A stretch of DNA of 64,000 bases from an uncultured Bacteroidales bacterium (GTDB taxonomy: Bacteria > Bacteroidota > Bacteroidia > Bacteroidales > UBA932), in assembly GCA_900316245.1 (NCBI GenBank), contig ONCE01000017.1, positions 46,636 to 110,635 on the forward strand, in the 5' to 3' direction. A program made the translations under genes and the position numbers. The stretch's first letter is position 1. Each line of letters starts with the position of its first letter. Positions 11,152 to 20,561 of the stretch are shown in pieces. The notes under the pieces are model-generated. The model had not been told where the DNA came from. It did no database searches and saw only the letters and a list, made by a program, of their open reading frames with translations.

Positions 11152-11795
11152 AATGCGAAGTTGACTCCCACTTTGATCTGGTTGCGGTTGGTCTTCCAAC
11201 CCTCGGTCTTGTCAACATTGAGGAGGTTGTGGTCGTAACCCACGGTGAGCAGGATGTCACCAATCTGGAAACCGAGACCGCCGCCCAGATAGATGTTGAA
11301 ACGGTTCATGTCTCCGTTCTCGGAGTTGTAGTGGTTGTAGGCTTCGCCTTCGTTGATGTGGATGGGACCAAAGTCAATGCGGCCGTTGTAAGTGGAACGG
11401 GCTACCAGGCCCACCTGGAACACGGGACCGGCAAAGGCATAAATGGAGGCGTTGTCGCTGATCTCAAACTGGTAGTTCAGGTTGACGGGCAGATTGAGGG
11501 CCAGCTCGGTGTAGTGCTCGGTGAAGGTAACGATCTCACGGACAGTGGCTGCACCATTATAGAAAAGCATATCGGCATACAGGCCGGGAGCAACACCCAG
11601 ACCGCCTACCAGCGGAATGTTATAGCTGGCACCGACATAGAAACCATTCAGCTTGATAGCATCCAGGGCAGAATTCTCGGACTTGCTCTTTTCAATGGAA
11701 AGGAGATAACCGGCACCGGGCACCAGCTGGGCAAAAGCCTCGGTACCCATCAGCAGCATCGCAGCTGCGAAAACGCTTGCAATAATTTTTTTCAT
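11148..11795 (-). CDS. Outer-membrane beta-barrel protein (PorT/OMP_b-brl type)
   Basis: A 215-residue exported protein starting MKKIIASVFAAAMLLMGTEAFAQ, a signal peptide cleaved after AFAQ. The mature part has alternating hydrophobic beta strands with Gly/aromatic turns and ends in a C-terminal aromatic strand (IKVGVNFAF), as in small eight-stranded outer-membrane barrels. It is related in layout to 11996-12643 and 51385-51981 (shared LNLPVNLNYQFEI-like and YAFAGPVFQ-like segments). Specific role unknown. Confidence 0.8.
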   Translation of the reverse strand: MKKIIASVFAAAMLLMGTEAFAQLVPGAGYLLSIEKSKSENSALDAIKLNGFYVGASYNIPLVGGLGVAPGLYADMLFYNGAATVREIVTFTEHYTELALNLPVNLNYQFEISDNASIYAFAGPVFQVGLVARSTYNGRIDFGPIHINEGEAYNHYNSENGDMNRFNIYLGGGLGFQIGDILLTVGYDHNLLNVDKTEGWKTNRNQIKVGVNFAF

Positions 11796-11825
11796 AGTAT
11801 AGAACAATTGATGTATTTCCGCCTA

Positions 11826-11833
11826 CAAAGTTA
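11826..11833 (-). promoter_or_regulatory. Minus-7 box TAACTTTG for barrel gene 11148-11795
   Basis: TAnnTTTG match, 30 bases before ATG 11795. Confidence 0.6.
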
Positions 11834-11886
11834 GTAAATATTTAAAATACCAACATCTTGGTATTGCCCGCCGTTCCAAATTCTTC

Positions 11887-11894
11887 TACCTTTG
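11887..11894 (+). promoter_or_regulatory. Orphan plus-strand minus-7 box TACCTTTG
   Basis: TACCTTTG with a TTG 20 bases upstream (11864-11866), the expected minus-33/minus-7 spacing. No plus-strand gene follows before 12.7 kb, so it points to a small RNA. Confidence 0.5.
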
Positions 11895-11896
11895 CG

Positions 11897-11985
11897 ACAG
11901 AAAATTAGCCATATAGTTTAGGTAGTTTTATCCTTTTTATTGTTGAAAAAGCCAACCCGTGAGGGCTGGCTTTTTAGTTTTCTGT
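11897..11985 (+). ncRNA. Candidate small RNA of about 90 nt
   Basis: No protein is encoded here on the plus strand. The stretch starts just after a promoter box and ends at a strong hairpin with a T-run. Its ends are complementary: acagaaaa at 11897-11904 can pair with ttttctgt at 11978-11985, closing the molecule. The first about 20 bases after the box nearly match those of the candidate RNA at 23640. Alternatively the hairpin only terminates the minus-strand gene 11996-12643 and the box is fortuitous. Confidence 0.35.
11946..11975. terminator. Bidirectional intrinsic terminator
   Basis: Stem AAAAAGCCA/TGGCTTTTT with an inner CCC/GGG pairing and a GTGA loop. T-rich on both strands, so it can end the barrel gene 11996-12643 on the minus strand and the candidate small RNA on the plus strand. 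Confidence 0.75.
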
Positions 11986-11995
11986 GCTGTCTCCG

Positions 11996-12643
11996 CTAGA
12001 AGAGATAACCTACGCCGATGTGCAGGAAGTTGCGTTTGATGGACTTGAGGTAGTCGTAATCTTCAACCCTTCTGTTAAGATTGAAAAAGCCCAGATCAAA
12101 ACCAACCTCGATGCGGAGCATATCGATGACCTCTACGCCGGCAGCGAATCCCCAGTACATATTGAAGGGGTTGCGGGCACGGTGAGAATCATTCTTTTTG
12201 CTGAGCAGCGGATAGGTGGTGCCGTTGTCGTTGATCATTTTATGGGAAAGGGCAAACTGCAGGGTGGGACCGGTCTGGCCAAACACCTTGAGGCTTTCGT
12301 TGATCTCATAGGTGTAGCAGGACTGCAGGGGCAGATTGAGGGCCAGTTCGCGCACTCTGTAATCGTCGTTGGCCCAATAGCGGCCAAACAGCATGGAGAG
12401 GTTGGCACCGGGCATGGCGGCCAGGCCGTCCAGTACGCTGTCCAGATTCAGATAATAGTTGGCACCGGCAAAGAAGCCGTCCAGGGAAGCGTGGTCATAG
12501 TCGAAGCCTTCGGTAAGGTAGTTGGCCGATTTCATGGTCTCAAATGCGTGTACGTAACCGGCATTGGCTACGACCTGAGCACGGGCCTGCCATCCCAGAA
12601 GAAGGGCGGCGGCAAGAACAATAATCTTTTTCATATTGGACAT
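11996..12643 (-). CDS. Outer-membrane beta-barrel protein, relative of 11148-11795
   Basis: A 215-residue exported protein (212 if ATG 12634 is used). Signal peptide MKKIIVLAAALLLGWQARAQ precedes a beta-strand-rich barrel ending in a C-terminal aromatic strand (HIGVGYLF). It shares the arrangement ELALNLPLQ...YTYEINESLKVFGQTGPTLQF with its neighbour at 11148-11795, so the two look like an old tandem duplication, each with its own promoter. Specific function unknown. Confidence 0.78.
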   Translation of the reverse strand: MSNMKKIIVLAAALLLGWQARAQVVANAGYVHAFETMKSANYLTEGFDYDHASLDGFFAGANYYLNLDSVLDGLAAMPGANLSMLFGRYWANDDYRVRELALNLPLQSCYTYEINESLKVFGQTGPTLQFALSHKMINDNGTTYPLLSKKNDSHRARNPFNMYWGFAAGVEVIDMLRIEVGFDLGFFNLNRRVEDYDYLKSIKRNFLHIGVGYLF

Positions 12644-12672
12644 AAATATTATAATTCGTCTCTAAATCCGTG

Positions 12673-12680
12673 CAAAGTTA
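12673..12680 (-). promoter_or_regulatory. Minus-7 box TAACTTTG for barrel gene 11996-12643
   Basis: TAnnTTTG match 29 bases before ATG 12643. Confidence 0.6.
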
Positions 12681-12735
12681 CGATTTTTTTACAATATAAC
12701 CACAAATGGGGATTGACTGGTTGCGATTTGAGCCG

Positions 12736-12743
12736 TATCTTTG
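12736..12743 (+). promoter_or_regulatory. Minus-7 box TATCTTTG for feoAB
   Basis: Exact consensus, 24 bases before ATG 12768. Confidence 0.65.
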
Positions 12744-12767
12744 CGCCCAGCGCAAAAGACATAAACT

Positions 12768-15161
12768 ATGATACTGGCAGATTTGAAAACCGGTGAGACA
12801 GCGGTGGTTGTCCGGGTCCACGGACACGGCAGTTTCCGCAAGCGCCTCATCGAGATGGGTTTTATCAACGGGAAAGAGGTGCGGGTGGTGCTCAACGCTC
12901 CGCTCAGGGACCCCATTGTCTATGAGATCATAGGCTACAAGGTATCTCTCCGCAGGGAAGAGGCCCGGCAGATAGAGGTGGTGACGGAAGAGGAGGCCCG
13001 CGAAGCCCTGGTAACCGACGAGCACCTGCAGGCTCTCCCCGGAGACCTGGCCGAAAAGGAACGCCTGGATAAAGCCCTTGCGCATCTGGCCCAGGAACGC
13101 CATCACAACATCCGCGTAGCCCTGGTGGGCAACCCCAACTGTGGAAAGACCTCCCTGTTCAACATTGCTTCCGGCAGCCACGAGCACGTGGGCAACTACT
13201 CCGGCGTAACCGTGGATGCCAAGGAAGGCCATCTGAAATACAAGGACTACGACATTACCCTTGTGGACCTGCCGGGCACCTATTCTTTAAGCGCTTATTC
13301 CCCGGAAGAACTCTACGTCAGAAAGAACATCCTGGAAACCATGCCGGACGTGGTGGTCAACGTGGTGGACGCCTCCAATATCGAGCGGAACCTCTACCTC
13401 ACCACCCAGCTCATTGATATGAACCTCCGGATGGTGATGGCCCTCAATATGTACGACGAGCTGCAGCACAAGGGGGACAAGCTGGATGTCAAGCAGCTGG
13501 GATACCTGCTGGGCGTACCGGTGTGCCCCACGGTAAGCCGCGACGGCCAGGGCATCCCCGAACTCTTTGACACCATCATCAAGATCTACGAGCAGTCGGA
13601 CCCTCAGCTGGGCCGTCATATCCATATCAACCACGGAAAGGAACTGGAGCAGAGCATCCGGCACATCCAACCCTTCATTGCCCACAACGAGTCCCTCAAG
13701 GCCCATTACTCTACCCGTTACCTCACCATCAAGTACCTGGAGGGGGACAAGGACGTGGAGCAGATCCTGTCCACGATGCCCAACATCCAGGACATCTCCG
13801 ACGCCCGGGCCGATGAGCGGCAGCGCATCCGGAAAATCCTGGGCATATCGGCCGAAAGCGCCATCGTGGATGCCAAGTACGCCTTTATTCAGGGCGCCCT
13901 GGCCGAAACGTATGAAAAATACCAGGCCGAACGCCCCCGGCGCACCCTGACCGACAAGATTGACGCCCTGGTCACCAACCAGTGGGCGGCTTTTCCCATC
14001 TTCATCCTGCTGCTGTGGTTCATCTTCTGGGCCACCTTCACCCTCGGCCAGTATCCTATGGACTGGATCGATGCCGGGGTGGCCTGGCTGGGTGAAAAAG
14101 TGGGGACGCTGCTAAGTGACGGCTGGTTCAAGGACCTGCTGGTAGACGGTGTCATTGCCGGCGTGGGCAGCGTGCTGGTGTTCCTGCCCAACATCCTGAT
14201 CCTGTATTTCTTCATCTCCATTTTGGAAGACAGCGGATACATGGCGCGCGCAGCCTTCATTACGGACAAGCTGATGCACAAGATAGGCCTGCACGGCAAG
14301 AGCTTCATCCCCATGGTGATGGGCTTTGGCTGCAACGTACCCGCCATTATGGCCACCCGCAGCATTGAGAGCCGCAAGAGCCGCCTGGTTACCATAGCCA
14401 TCATTCCGTTTATGTCCTGTGCGGGACGCCTGCCCATCTTCGTGCTCTTTGCGGGAGCCTTCTTCCCGCACCAGCCCGCGGCGCTGCTGGGCATCTACCT
14501 GCTGGGCATTCTGCTGGCCATCCTGTCGGCCCTTCTGATTGGCAAATTTGTAAAGGATGACGACCTTCCCTTTGTGATGGAACTGCCGCCGTACCGTGTC
14601 CCCACGGCCAAAGCCATCGGCCGGCATACCTGGGAGAAAGGCCGCCAGTACCTGGAGAAGATGGCCACCACCATCCTCATTTTCTCCATCGCTCTCTGGG
14701 CCCTGGGTTACTTCCCCCGCCACGAAGGCGCCTCCAAGGCCTATCAGCTGGAACATTCGTACGTGGGCACCATCGGCAAGGCCATCGAGCCGGCCATGGC
14801 CCCTATGGGCTTCAACTGGAAGATGGACGTGGGCCTTCTGGCCGGCGTAGGAGCCAAGGAGCTGGTCATCAGTTCCCTGGGCGTGACCTATGCGCAGGAG
14901 GGAGACGAGTTCCTGGCCGAAGATGATTCCGAAGAGACCGCCCTGCAGCGGGCCCTCACGGACTCCATTCCCACCGCCGCCGCCCTGGCCTTCATGGTCT
15001 TCGTGCTGCTGTACTTCCCCTGCATCGCCACCTTCGTGGCCATCAAAAACGAAACAGGAAAATGGCGCTGGGCCATTCTCCTGTGTGCGTATACCATTTT
15101 GGTGGCTTGGGTCTGTGCCTTTGCAGCCTACCGCCTGGGGCTTCTGATCTGGCCGGCTTAG
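12768..15161 (+). CDS. feoB: Ferrous iron transporter, FeoA-FeoB fusion
   Basis: Inner-membrane Fe2+ importer. 797 residues with domains in order: FeoA-like SH3 domain (about 1-75), G-protein domain with P-loop GNPNCGKTS at 121-129, switch region DLPGTYSLSAYSPEE and NMYD specificity loop, then a helical spacer and the membrane domain with two Gate-type segments (GFGCNVPAIMATRSIES with the pore Cys, and VGAKELVISSLGV). The C-terminus is hydrophobic. FeoA-FeoB fusion is common in Bacteroidota. It converges with the response regulator at 15165, whose stop is 3 bases away. Confidence 0.97.
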   Translation: MILADLKTGETAVVVRVHGHGSFRKRLIEMGFINGKEVRVVLNAPLRDPIVYEIIGYKVSLRREEARQIEVVTEEEAREALVTDEHLQALPGDLAEKERLDKALAHLAQERHHNIRVALVGNPNCGKTSLFNIASGSHEHVGNYSGVTVDAKEGHLKYKDYDITLVDLPGTYSLSAYSPEELYVRKNILETMPDVVVNVVDASNIERNLYLTTQLIDMNLRMVMALNMYDELQHKGDKLDVKQLGYLLGVPVCPTVSRDGQGIPELFDTIIKIYEQSDPQLGRHIHINHGKELEQSIRHIQPFIAHNESLKAHYSTRYLTIKYLEGDKDVEQILSTMPNIQDISDARADERQRIRKILGISAESAIVDAKYAFIQGALAETYEKYQAERPRRTLTDKIDALVTNQWAAFPIFILLLWFIFWATFTLGQYPMDWIDAGVAWLGEKVGTLLSDGWFKDLLVDGVIAGVGSVLVFLPNILILYFFISILEDSGYMARAAFITDKLMHKIGLHGKSFIPMVMGFGCNVPAIMATRSIESRKSRLVTIAIIPFMSCAGRLPIFVLFAGAFFPHQPAALLGIYLLGILLAILSALLIGKFVKDDDLPFVMELPPYRVPTAKAIGRHTWEKGRQYLEKMATTILIFSIALWALGYFPRHEGASKAYQLEHSYVGTIGKAIEPAMAPMGFNWKMDVGLLAGVGAKELVISSLGVTYAQEGDEFLAEDDSEETALQRALTDSIPTAAALAFMVFVLLYFPCIATFVAIKNETGKWRWAILLCAYTILVAWVCAFAAYRLGLLIWPA

Positions 15162-15164
15162 CTG

Positions 15165-15818
15165 CTACACACTCACGAGCCCATCGGCCACCGCATGGGC
15201 AATACACTCTACAATGCTGTCCAGACCGAATTTGGTCTTGATTCTTTCTTTGTAGCTGTCAACGGTATTAAGGGAGATTTCTAATGCAGAGGCTATCTGG
15301 GCATTACTGTAACCGGACGTGGTGAGCTGAAGGACGTCCAGTTCACGGGGTGTAAGTCCCTGGGGTTTACGGGTTTCAAGGTTCTCTTCTCCTCCGAACA
15401 GCCGGATAATCCGGGCCGAATCGAGGGTCTCGCCAAAGAAAAGGCACTTACCGGCTGCTACATCAGTTATGGCTTTCACGATGGATTCGGGAGAAGAGTC
15501 TTTGGCCAGATAGGCGCATGCTCCGGAAGAAATGGCCTTCATGATAAAGGCCGGCTTCTTATAATGAGAGAGGACCAATGTGCGCACAGCGGGAAAAGCT
15601 TCCCGGATGATACCCAGGAGAGTGAGTCCATCCGTGTCCGACTCCAACGTGATATCCACAACTGCCACATCTGTCTGGGGATGGGCGTTCAGAAAGGCCA
15701 CGGCCGATCCAGGCGAGGCTACGGATTCTACAGACGCAAATTCCTTTTGGGCCGTAAGGGCCAATTTGAGCCCCATTACAAAGACGGCAGAGTCTTCTAT
15801 CAGCAGTACATTTATCAT
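15165..15818 (-). CDS. NarL/FixJ-type response regulator
   Basis: A 217-residue two-component response regulator starting MINVLLIEDS at ATG 15818. Receiver domain: acidic pair Glu8-Asp9, phospho-acceptor Asp55 in VAVVDITL, and Lys in YLAKDSSPE. C-terminal LuxR helix-turn-helix: LTPRELDVLQLTTSGYSNAQ. The ATG overlaps the kinase stop codon (ATGA), so this is the cognate partner of the sensor kinase at 15815-18478. Confidence 0.92.
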   Translation of the reverse strand: MINVLLIEDSAVFVMGLKLALTAQKEFASVESVASPGSAVAFLNAHPQTDVAVVDITLESDTDGLTLLGIIREAFPAVRTLVLSHYKKPAFIMKAISSGACAYLAKDSSPESIVKAITDVAAGKCLFFGETLDSARIIRLFGGEENLETRKPQGLTPRELDVLQLTTSGYSNAQIASALEISLNTVDSYKERIKTKFGLDSIVECIAHAVADGLVSV

Positions 15819-18478
15819 AGGTCGATTCTTATTTCCAGTCCTCCTTGGGGCCGATTGTCCATCTGCAGGGAGGCTCCCATCTTTTCCAATAATTCCCGGG
15901 TAATCACAAGACCCAGTCCGTGCCCCCAACCCCCGGTCCCATCTTTCATCCCAGGGCCTTCGTCGGTTATGACGATGCTACGTCCTCGGGCTTTCAGAAT
16001 TACTTTTCCTCCCGGAGGCGTCACTTTTACGGCGTTGTCCAGCAGGTTCCTTAAACAGGTCAGCAGCATATTGCGGTCGGTCAGAACGATGAGTCCCTCC
16101 GGAATATCCACTTGGATGACGTTGCCGCCCTGGATGCCGCCTCTGGCTTCCTCCGTCAGCAAGGTCAGGTCCTCTTCCCGTTTTACCGGTTTCAGCATCC
16201 CTTTCTGGTCCAGGGACCAAAGCAGCAGGTTTTCCAGAAGCGAAGAGGCCTTGTCGGCCGACTCTGAGAGCGCCTGGAGGCCCTCTTTAAGCTGCTCCGG
16301 TGTAAGATGGTCGGCCTGCCGAAGCAACTCCCTGGCGAGCATTCTGTTGCCAATGACTGGATTTCTGAGGTCGTGCGAAATGATGGAGAAGAAACGGTTG
16401 CGCTTGTCCAGCTCGGCCACAAGCAGACGACGTTCACGAAGGCGGACAAACGTCCACAGGATGGCACCAACAAGCAGCATGTACAGCAGCAGAAAGGGCC
16501 AGCGGAGCCAAAGGGGCGGGGGCACGCGGAGGATCCGGACAGAGGCTCCTCCACAACCCCAACGGCCAAAGAGGTCGGAGGCCTGCTCTTCCAGAGTATA
16601 CCGACCGGCCCGCATATTTTCCGGCAATCCCGTAAAGAGCCTGTCTGTCCACTCGCCGCCGTTGAGGCGGTAGCGGTGCCGAACCCACTTTTCCAGCGGC
16701 AGGTTTCCTTGTGCCGATAGGGCCAGCAAACTGTCCGGATGGAAGGCCACTGCGCCGACGGAACCGCCAAAGGCCAGAGAACCATCCCTTAAGCGGCAGG
16801 AGACATGCTCGCCATAGATGTTCGAGGGAAATCCCAGTTCTTCGGGGACCCGGCCTACGCTGCCATCGGTGTCAATGAAATACAAGCCGTCTTCCGTGCC
16901 CGCCCAGAGGCGGCCTTTCGCATCGGCCTCCACCGACTGCACCAGCATACCGTCCAGGAAATGCGCGCCGAAGAGGCTCCACAGCCCGCTGCGGGTGGCT
17001 GCCCAGACACTGCCGTCCGGGGCAAGGCAGAGGTCCGTGACATAATCGTCCGGGATGGAGGAATTCCCCCGGTAGTATTTGGTTACCAGTCCTGTATCCT
17101 TGTCTATAACATTGATTCCGGCCTGCGTGGTGGCATAGACCAGGTTTCCCTTGGCATCTTCGATGAGGCGGCTGCCCAGACGGGAACTCAGGTAAATGTT
17201 GGTATCGGTTTGCAGGGAGGGATAGCGGAAGGGGCTGAGCCAGCGGGGCGGAAGGCTCTTTCGGGCGTAGCGATCCCATTCATTGAGGCCAACACCTTCC
17301 CAAGTGACCACCCAGAAACGGCCTTCTCCGTCTTCCAGAAAGTCCGAGATCCAGTTTGCGCCGTCCAGGGAACGAGCCTCTATCTGCTCCTTGGGGAGCG
17401 GACCGGTAAGGCGGTCCTTGTATGCTTTGCGGCCGTCCTTCCAGACCTCCCAGCCGGTGTTGTTCCACAGGCCCACGTACACAGTGCCGCTACGGTCTTC
17501 GTAGAGGCAGGAAACGCGGTCTTCGGCCCGGCCCATCCATATTTTGCCGGTATGGTCTTCCAGGAGGGCCGTGATGTTGGCCGACGATAGTGTTCGCACC
17601 TGTTGCAGGGCAGGACAGAGGACCGAGAGGCCGTTATCGCCGCCTACCCAGAGGTTCCCCTGGCGATCCTCGAAGAGGCAGTAGAGTTCTGTGGAGGCCG
17701 TTTGATAGACGGGCGTGTCTTCAGGTTTTTCCGTATTGACCGGCCCCACGCCGTAGGAGCCTGCAGCCCAGAGCTGGCCTTTATGGTCTGCCAAAAGCCG
17801 GGCGTGGGCAATGGGAAGCCGGCCCAGGGAGATGGTCGCACCCGCCTCAACGGTATGAAGGAGGGAGGTGTGGTCATCAAACGCGTAGAGCTTTCCGCCG
17901 GTTTCGGCGTAGCTTCCGATGCACATCACCCCTTCCCATGAGGGGAGGGTGATATGCGGGCTCTGTTTGTCTTCTACATACTGGTTAGAGACTAGGCGGC
18001 CGGCTATCCGAAGCTTTCCGTCCTGCGCCTCATATATTTGATAGTAGGGGTAGTCGCCTTCAGAATCCCGCTTCTCATAAGCGCAGCGGGCCTCCTCCCG
18101 GATACCGTCTTTGTAGGACAGTTTCAGCAGCAGCGTATCGCCCACGGTGGCCCAAACATAGCCCTCCGCGTCCGTGTGCAGCGCTCGGATGTTGCCGGCA
18201 ATGCCATCCTCTCTTACCCGGAGCCCCTGTGTGCTCCCTACCCACAATCGGCCCGCCTTATCCACCGTAAGCGCATTCACCCGGCCGTACTCCTTCCAGC
18301 TTTGGAAGTGCATGCCGTCAAATCGGGCCAGGCCGTTCCGGGTGCCTATCCATAGGGCACCATCGGCCCCCTGCGCTATGGCGTAAACCGTATTGGACGG
18401 CAGCCCGTCCGCCGCGCTGTAGTTCAGAAAACGCGGCGCTGCAAGCAGCAGAGACAGGATGAAGGCAAGGCATGTCAT
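15815..18478 (-). CDS. Sensor histidine kinase with periplasmic beta-propeller
   Basis: An 887-residue membrane sensor. A signal/anchor (MTCLAFILSLLLAAPRF) is followed by a large periplasmic region of two-component-regulator propeller repeats (GLPSNTVYAIAQ, GADGALWIGTRNGL, AKGRLWAGTEDGL and others), then a Y_Y_Y domain, a transmembrane helix (about LRWPFLLLYMLLVGAILWTF), and the kinase: H-box FFSIISHDLRNPV, N-box LRNLLDNAVKVTPPGG, G-boxes ITDEGPGM and GHGLGLVI. Unlike one-piece hybrid sensors of Bacteroides, receiver and HTH are on a separate protein. ATG 18478 is supported by a promoter box 7 bases upstream. Confidence 0.92.
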   Translation of the reverse strand: MTCLAFILSLLLAAPRFLNYSAADGLPSNTVYAIAQGADGALWIGTRNGLARFDGMHFQSWKEYGRVNALTVDKAGRLWVGSTQGLRVREDGIAGNIRALHTDAEGYVWATVGDTLLLKLSYKDGIREEARCAYEKRDSEGDYPYYQIYEAQDGKLRIAGRLVSNQYVEDKQSPHITLPSWEGVMCIGSYAETGGKLYAFDDHTSLLHTVEAGATISLGRLPIAHARLLADHKGQLWAAGSYGVGPVNTEKPEDTPVYQTASTELYCLFEDRQGNLWVGGDNGLSVLCPALQQVRTLSSANITALLEDHTGKIWMGRAEDRVSCLYEDRSGTVYVGLWNNTGWEVWKDGRKAYKDRLTGPLPKEQIEARSLDGANWISDFLEDGEGRFWVVTWEGVGLNEWDRYARKSLPPRWLSPFRYPSLQTDTNIYLSSRLGSRLIEDAKGNLVYATTQAGINVIDKDTGLVTKYYRGNSSIPDDYVTDLCLAPDGSVWAATRSGLWSLFGAHFLDGMLVQSVEADAKGRLWAGTEDGLYFIDTDGSVGRVPEELGFPSNIYGEHVSCRLRDGSLAFGGSVGAVAFHPDSLLALSAQGNLPLEKWVRHRYRLNGGEWTDRLFTGLPENMRAGRYTLEEQASDLFGRWGCGGASVRILRVPPPLWLRWPFLLLYMLLVGAILWTFVRLRERRLLVAELDKRNRFFSIISHDLRNPVIGNRMLARELLRQADHLTPEQLKEGLQALSESADKASSLLENLLLWSLDQKGMLKPVKREEDLTLLTEEARGGIQGGNVIQVDIPEGLIVLTDRNMLLTCLRNLLDNAVKVTPPGGKVILKARGRSIVITDEGPGMKDGTGGWGHGLGLVITRELLEKMGASLQMDNRPQGGLEIRIDL

Positions 18479-18485
18479 ACCTTTA

Positions 18486-18493
18486 CAAAGATA
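18486..18493 (-). promoter_or_regulatory. Minus-7 box TATCTTTG for sensor kinase
   Basis: Exact consensus, 7 bases before ATG 18478; implies a leaderless or nearly leaderless mRNA. Confidence 0.6.
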
Positions 18494-18569
18494 CGGCTTC
18501 CTCCGGAAAAAACCTTGTATATCAGGCCCCCGTGGCGGATTCCGCCACAAAAGAGTTTTCCAGAAGGTT

Positions 18570-18577
18570 TACCTTTG
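18570..18577 (+). promoter_or_regulatory. Minus-7 box TACCTTTG for WG-repeat gene
   Basis: TAnnTTTG match, 17 bases before ATG 18595; divergent from the kinase promoter. Confidence 0.6.
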
Positions 18578-18594
18578 TGAAAAACACGAAGACT

Positions 18595-20559
18595 ATGAAA
18601 AGAATTCTTGTTTCTTTTTTTGCTCTGCTAACCACTGTGAGCATTTTTGCCCAGGCCGGACTTGGCCATGGAGAGGCGGTTGGACAGACGACGGCCAATC
18701 CCACCCAGGGAAAAAAGCATTGTCCGCACTGCGGCATCACCATGGGCAATATTACCTATCCCTGGCAGCATGAAAACTGGTGCCCCTATTACCGGAGTAA
18801 CGGATCCGGATCCAGCAGTAGTTCCTCCTCGTCCATTTCCTCTACGGTGACAGGCGCGGCCATAGGAGCCGGCGCCGCCGTTCTAGGCAGCGCTATCTCC
18901 AGCCTCATTACCAGCGCCATGGACCACAGCCACGGCGACAACAATTACTACACCAATGACGGTTTTGCCCAGCAGCTCACCTTTGAAACGCAGTACAACC
19001 GCGACGATGATCACACTTGCGTGGTGCTCCGGGACCCCAAAACTCAAAAGAAGGGCATCTGGCACAATGCCTACGTGGCCGGTTCCAAGTCCAACAATCC
19101 CCAGCCCACGTCCGGGTTCTGGATCCTGAAGCCGGAATTCGACCAGATATATCTGGATCAGTATATGAACAAGCCCTACGCCATCACGTGTCAGTCAAAA
19201 ACCAAAAAGGGACAGTCCTTGCAGGAATGGCAGGTCTATGAATTCGGCCTGGGCACCTTCATCTATCAGGGACATGCCACCATCATTTCGCCCTTCCCGG
19301 CAGAGGACGTGGAGTTCTCTCTAAAAAGGTCCAAGCTTATGCTGCAGAAAGATGGCGCCTGGGGCCTCTACGCTGTGGCCCGCGCCGGGGCCGATGAAAT
19401 CAAAAAGCATCCCATTACACTGAAAGAAGTCGCCGCTCCTCAATTCGACAGCATCCAGTTCTACGGTACGCAGAACTGCGTTTGGAAGAACGGTCTTGCG
19501 GGCATTATCGACGATGATGGCAAGGAACTCATTCCCGTGAAATACAAAGATGTAGGCACGGTCCTCGGCAAGAAAAAATGGGCTTGGGCCCTGATGGGTG
19601 AAGGGGAATGCGGCCTGGTTAACACCAAGGGCGAAGTCATCCTCCCGTTCGAGCATGAGAGCATGCATGTGGATGAATATGGCGTATCGGCCCGCCGGAA
19701 AGGAGAAGACAAATACTTTGTACTCCTTGCCGATGGTACCAAAACGCCCGCCCTCTACGACGATGTCACCTTCACCAAGGACGGTTACGTATTCGAACAA
19801 AACGGCCTGTATGGCTTTGCCACCCCCCAGGGGAAGACGGTACTGGAGCCCGCGTTTGAGAGCATCCAGATTGTGGACAACGACCCAGATTTACTGAAAT
19901 TTGGTCCGCTGGGCAGCGAGTATGTAGGCAAAAAGATGTTTTTCGTGAAAAAGGATGGCTGCTGGGGCGCCAGGCACTGGACCGATGGCAGCTATATCCT
20001 GGAGCCTCTCATCCTTGACCGTAGCCAGATGTATTTATACCTGAACTCGCTGAATACAACCGATTACTATATGCTCGCCCGCATCCAGCGCCAGGAATAT
20101 CTGAACCGGAAGGATGAGTTTGAGACACAGGCCCAGTTCGAGGCCCGCCAGGCCAGTCCGGCCGACAATGAAGCTTACGTTGACAAGAAGATGGAGAGCT
20201 TCCCGAAGGACTTCCTGAGAGCGCAGCTCAAGAAGGCAGCCGAGTCCGGAAGTGGGATGACTATCAACTGGCACGCGTACGATGCCGACAAAGGGGCTTT
20301 CCCTTTCACCAGCAATCTCTCGCCCATCCCCATCTATTATTTACCCGTACCCATTGAGGAAGGCCCGGCTTTCCGGGAGGCGCTTGCATCGGTCCGGACC
20401 AAAGACCTGCTGCAGACAACCACGCTGTTTATCTATCAGCACTTTGCGCAAATCGGGAAAATGGACATCACCCTGCCTTCCGGCAAAGTCTATCATTATG
20501 TAAACCCGGGCCTGGAAGGCTATACCGGACCCATTGTTGAATATTCAGATTTATATTGA
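18595..20559 (+). CDS. Exported WG-repeat protein with CxxC site and Ser-rich linker
   Basis: A 654-residue exported protein; function unknown. ATG 18595 gives the signal peptide MKRILVSFFALLTTVSIFAQ. Next comes a small Cys/His site (HCPHCGITMG plus HENWCPYY) suited to metal binding, a Ser-rich stretch, a glycine-zipper hydrophobic segment (TGAAIGAGAAVLGSAISSLI) and then several WG-type beta repeats (GAWGLYAVA, GLAGIIDDDGKELIP, GECGLVNTKGEVILP, GLYGFATPQGKTVLEP, GCWGARHWTDGSYILEP). The C-terminal about 200 residues are unassigned. It is divergent from the sensor kinase and 2 bases from the next gene. Confidence 0.75.
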   Translation: MKRILVSFFALLTTVSIFAQAGLGHGEAVGQTTANPTQGKKHCPHCGITMGNITYPWQHENWCPYYRSNGSGSSSSSSSSISSTVTGAAIGAGAAVLGSAISSLITSAMDHSHGDNNYYTNDGFAQQLTFETQYNRDDDHTCVVLRDPKTQKKGIWHNAYVAGSKSNNPQPTSGFWILKPEFDQIYLDQYMNKPYAITCQSKTKKGQSLQEWQVYEFGLGTFIYQGHATIISPFPAEDVEFSLKRSKLMLQKDGAWGLYAVARAGADEIKKHPITLKEVAAPQFDSIQFYGTQNCVWKNGLAGIIDDDGKELIPVKYKDVGTVLGKKKWAWALMGEGECGLVNTKGEVILPFEHESMHVDEYGVSARRKGEDKYFVLLADGTKTPALYDDVTFTKDGYVFEQNGLYGFATPQGKTVLEPAFESIQIVDNDPDLLKFGPLGSEYVGKKMFFVKKDGCWGARHWTDGSYILEPLILDRSQMYLYLNSLNTTDYYMLARIQRQEYLNRKDEFETQAQFEARQASPADNEAYVDKKMESFPKDFLRAQLKKAAESGSGMTINWHAYDADKGAFPFTSNLSPIPIYYLPVPIEEGPAFREALASVRTKDLLQTTTLFIYQHFAQIGKMDITLPSGKVYHYVNPGLEGYTGPIVEYSDLY

Positions 20560-20561
20560 TT

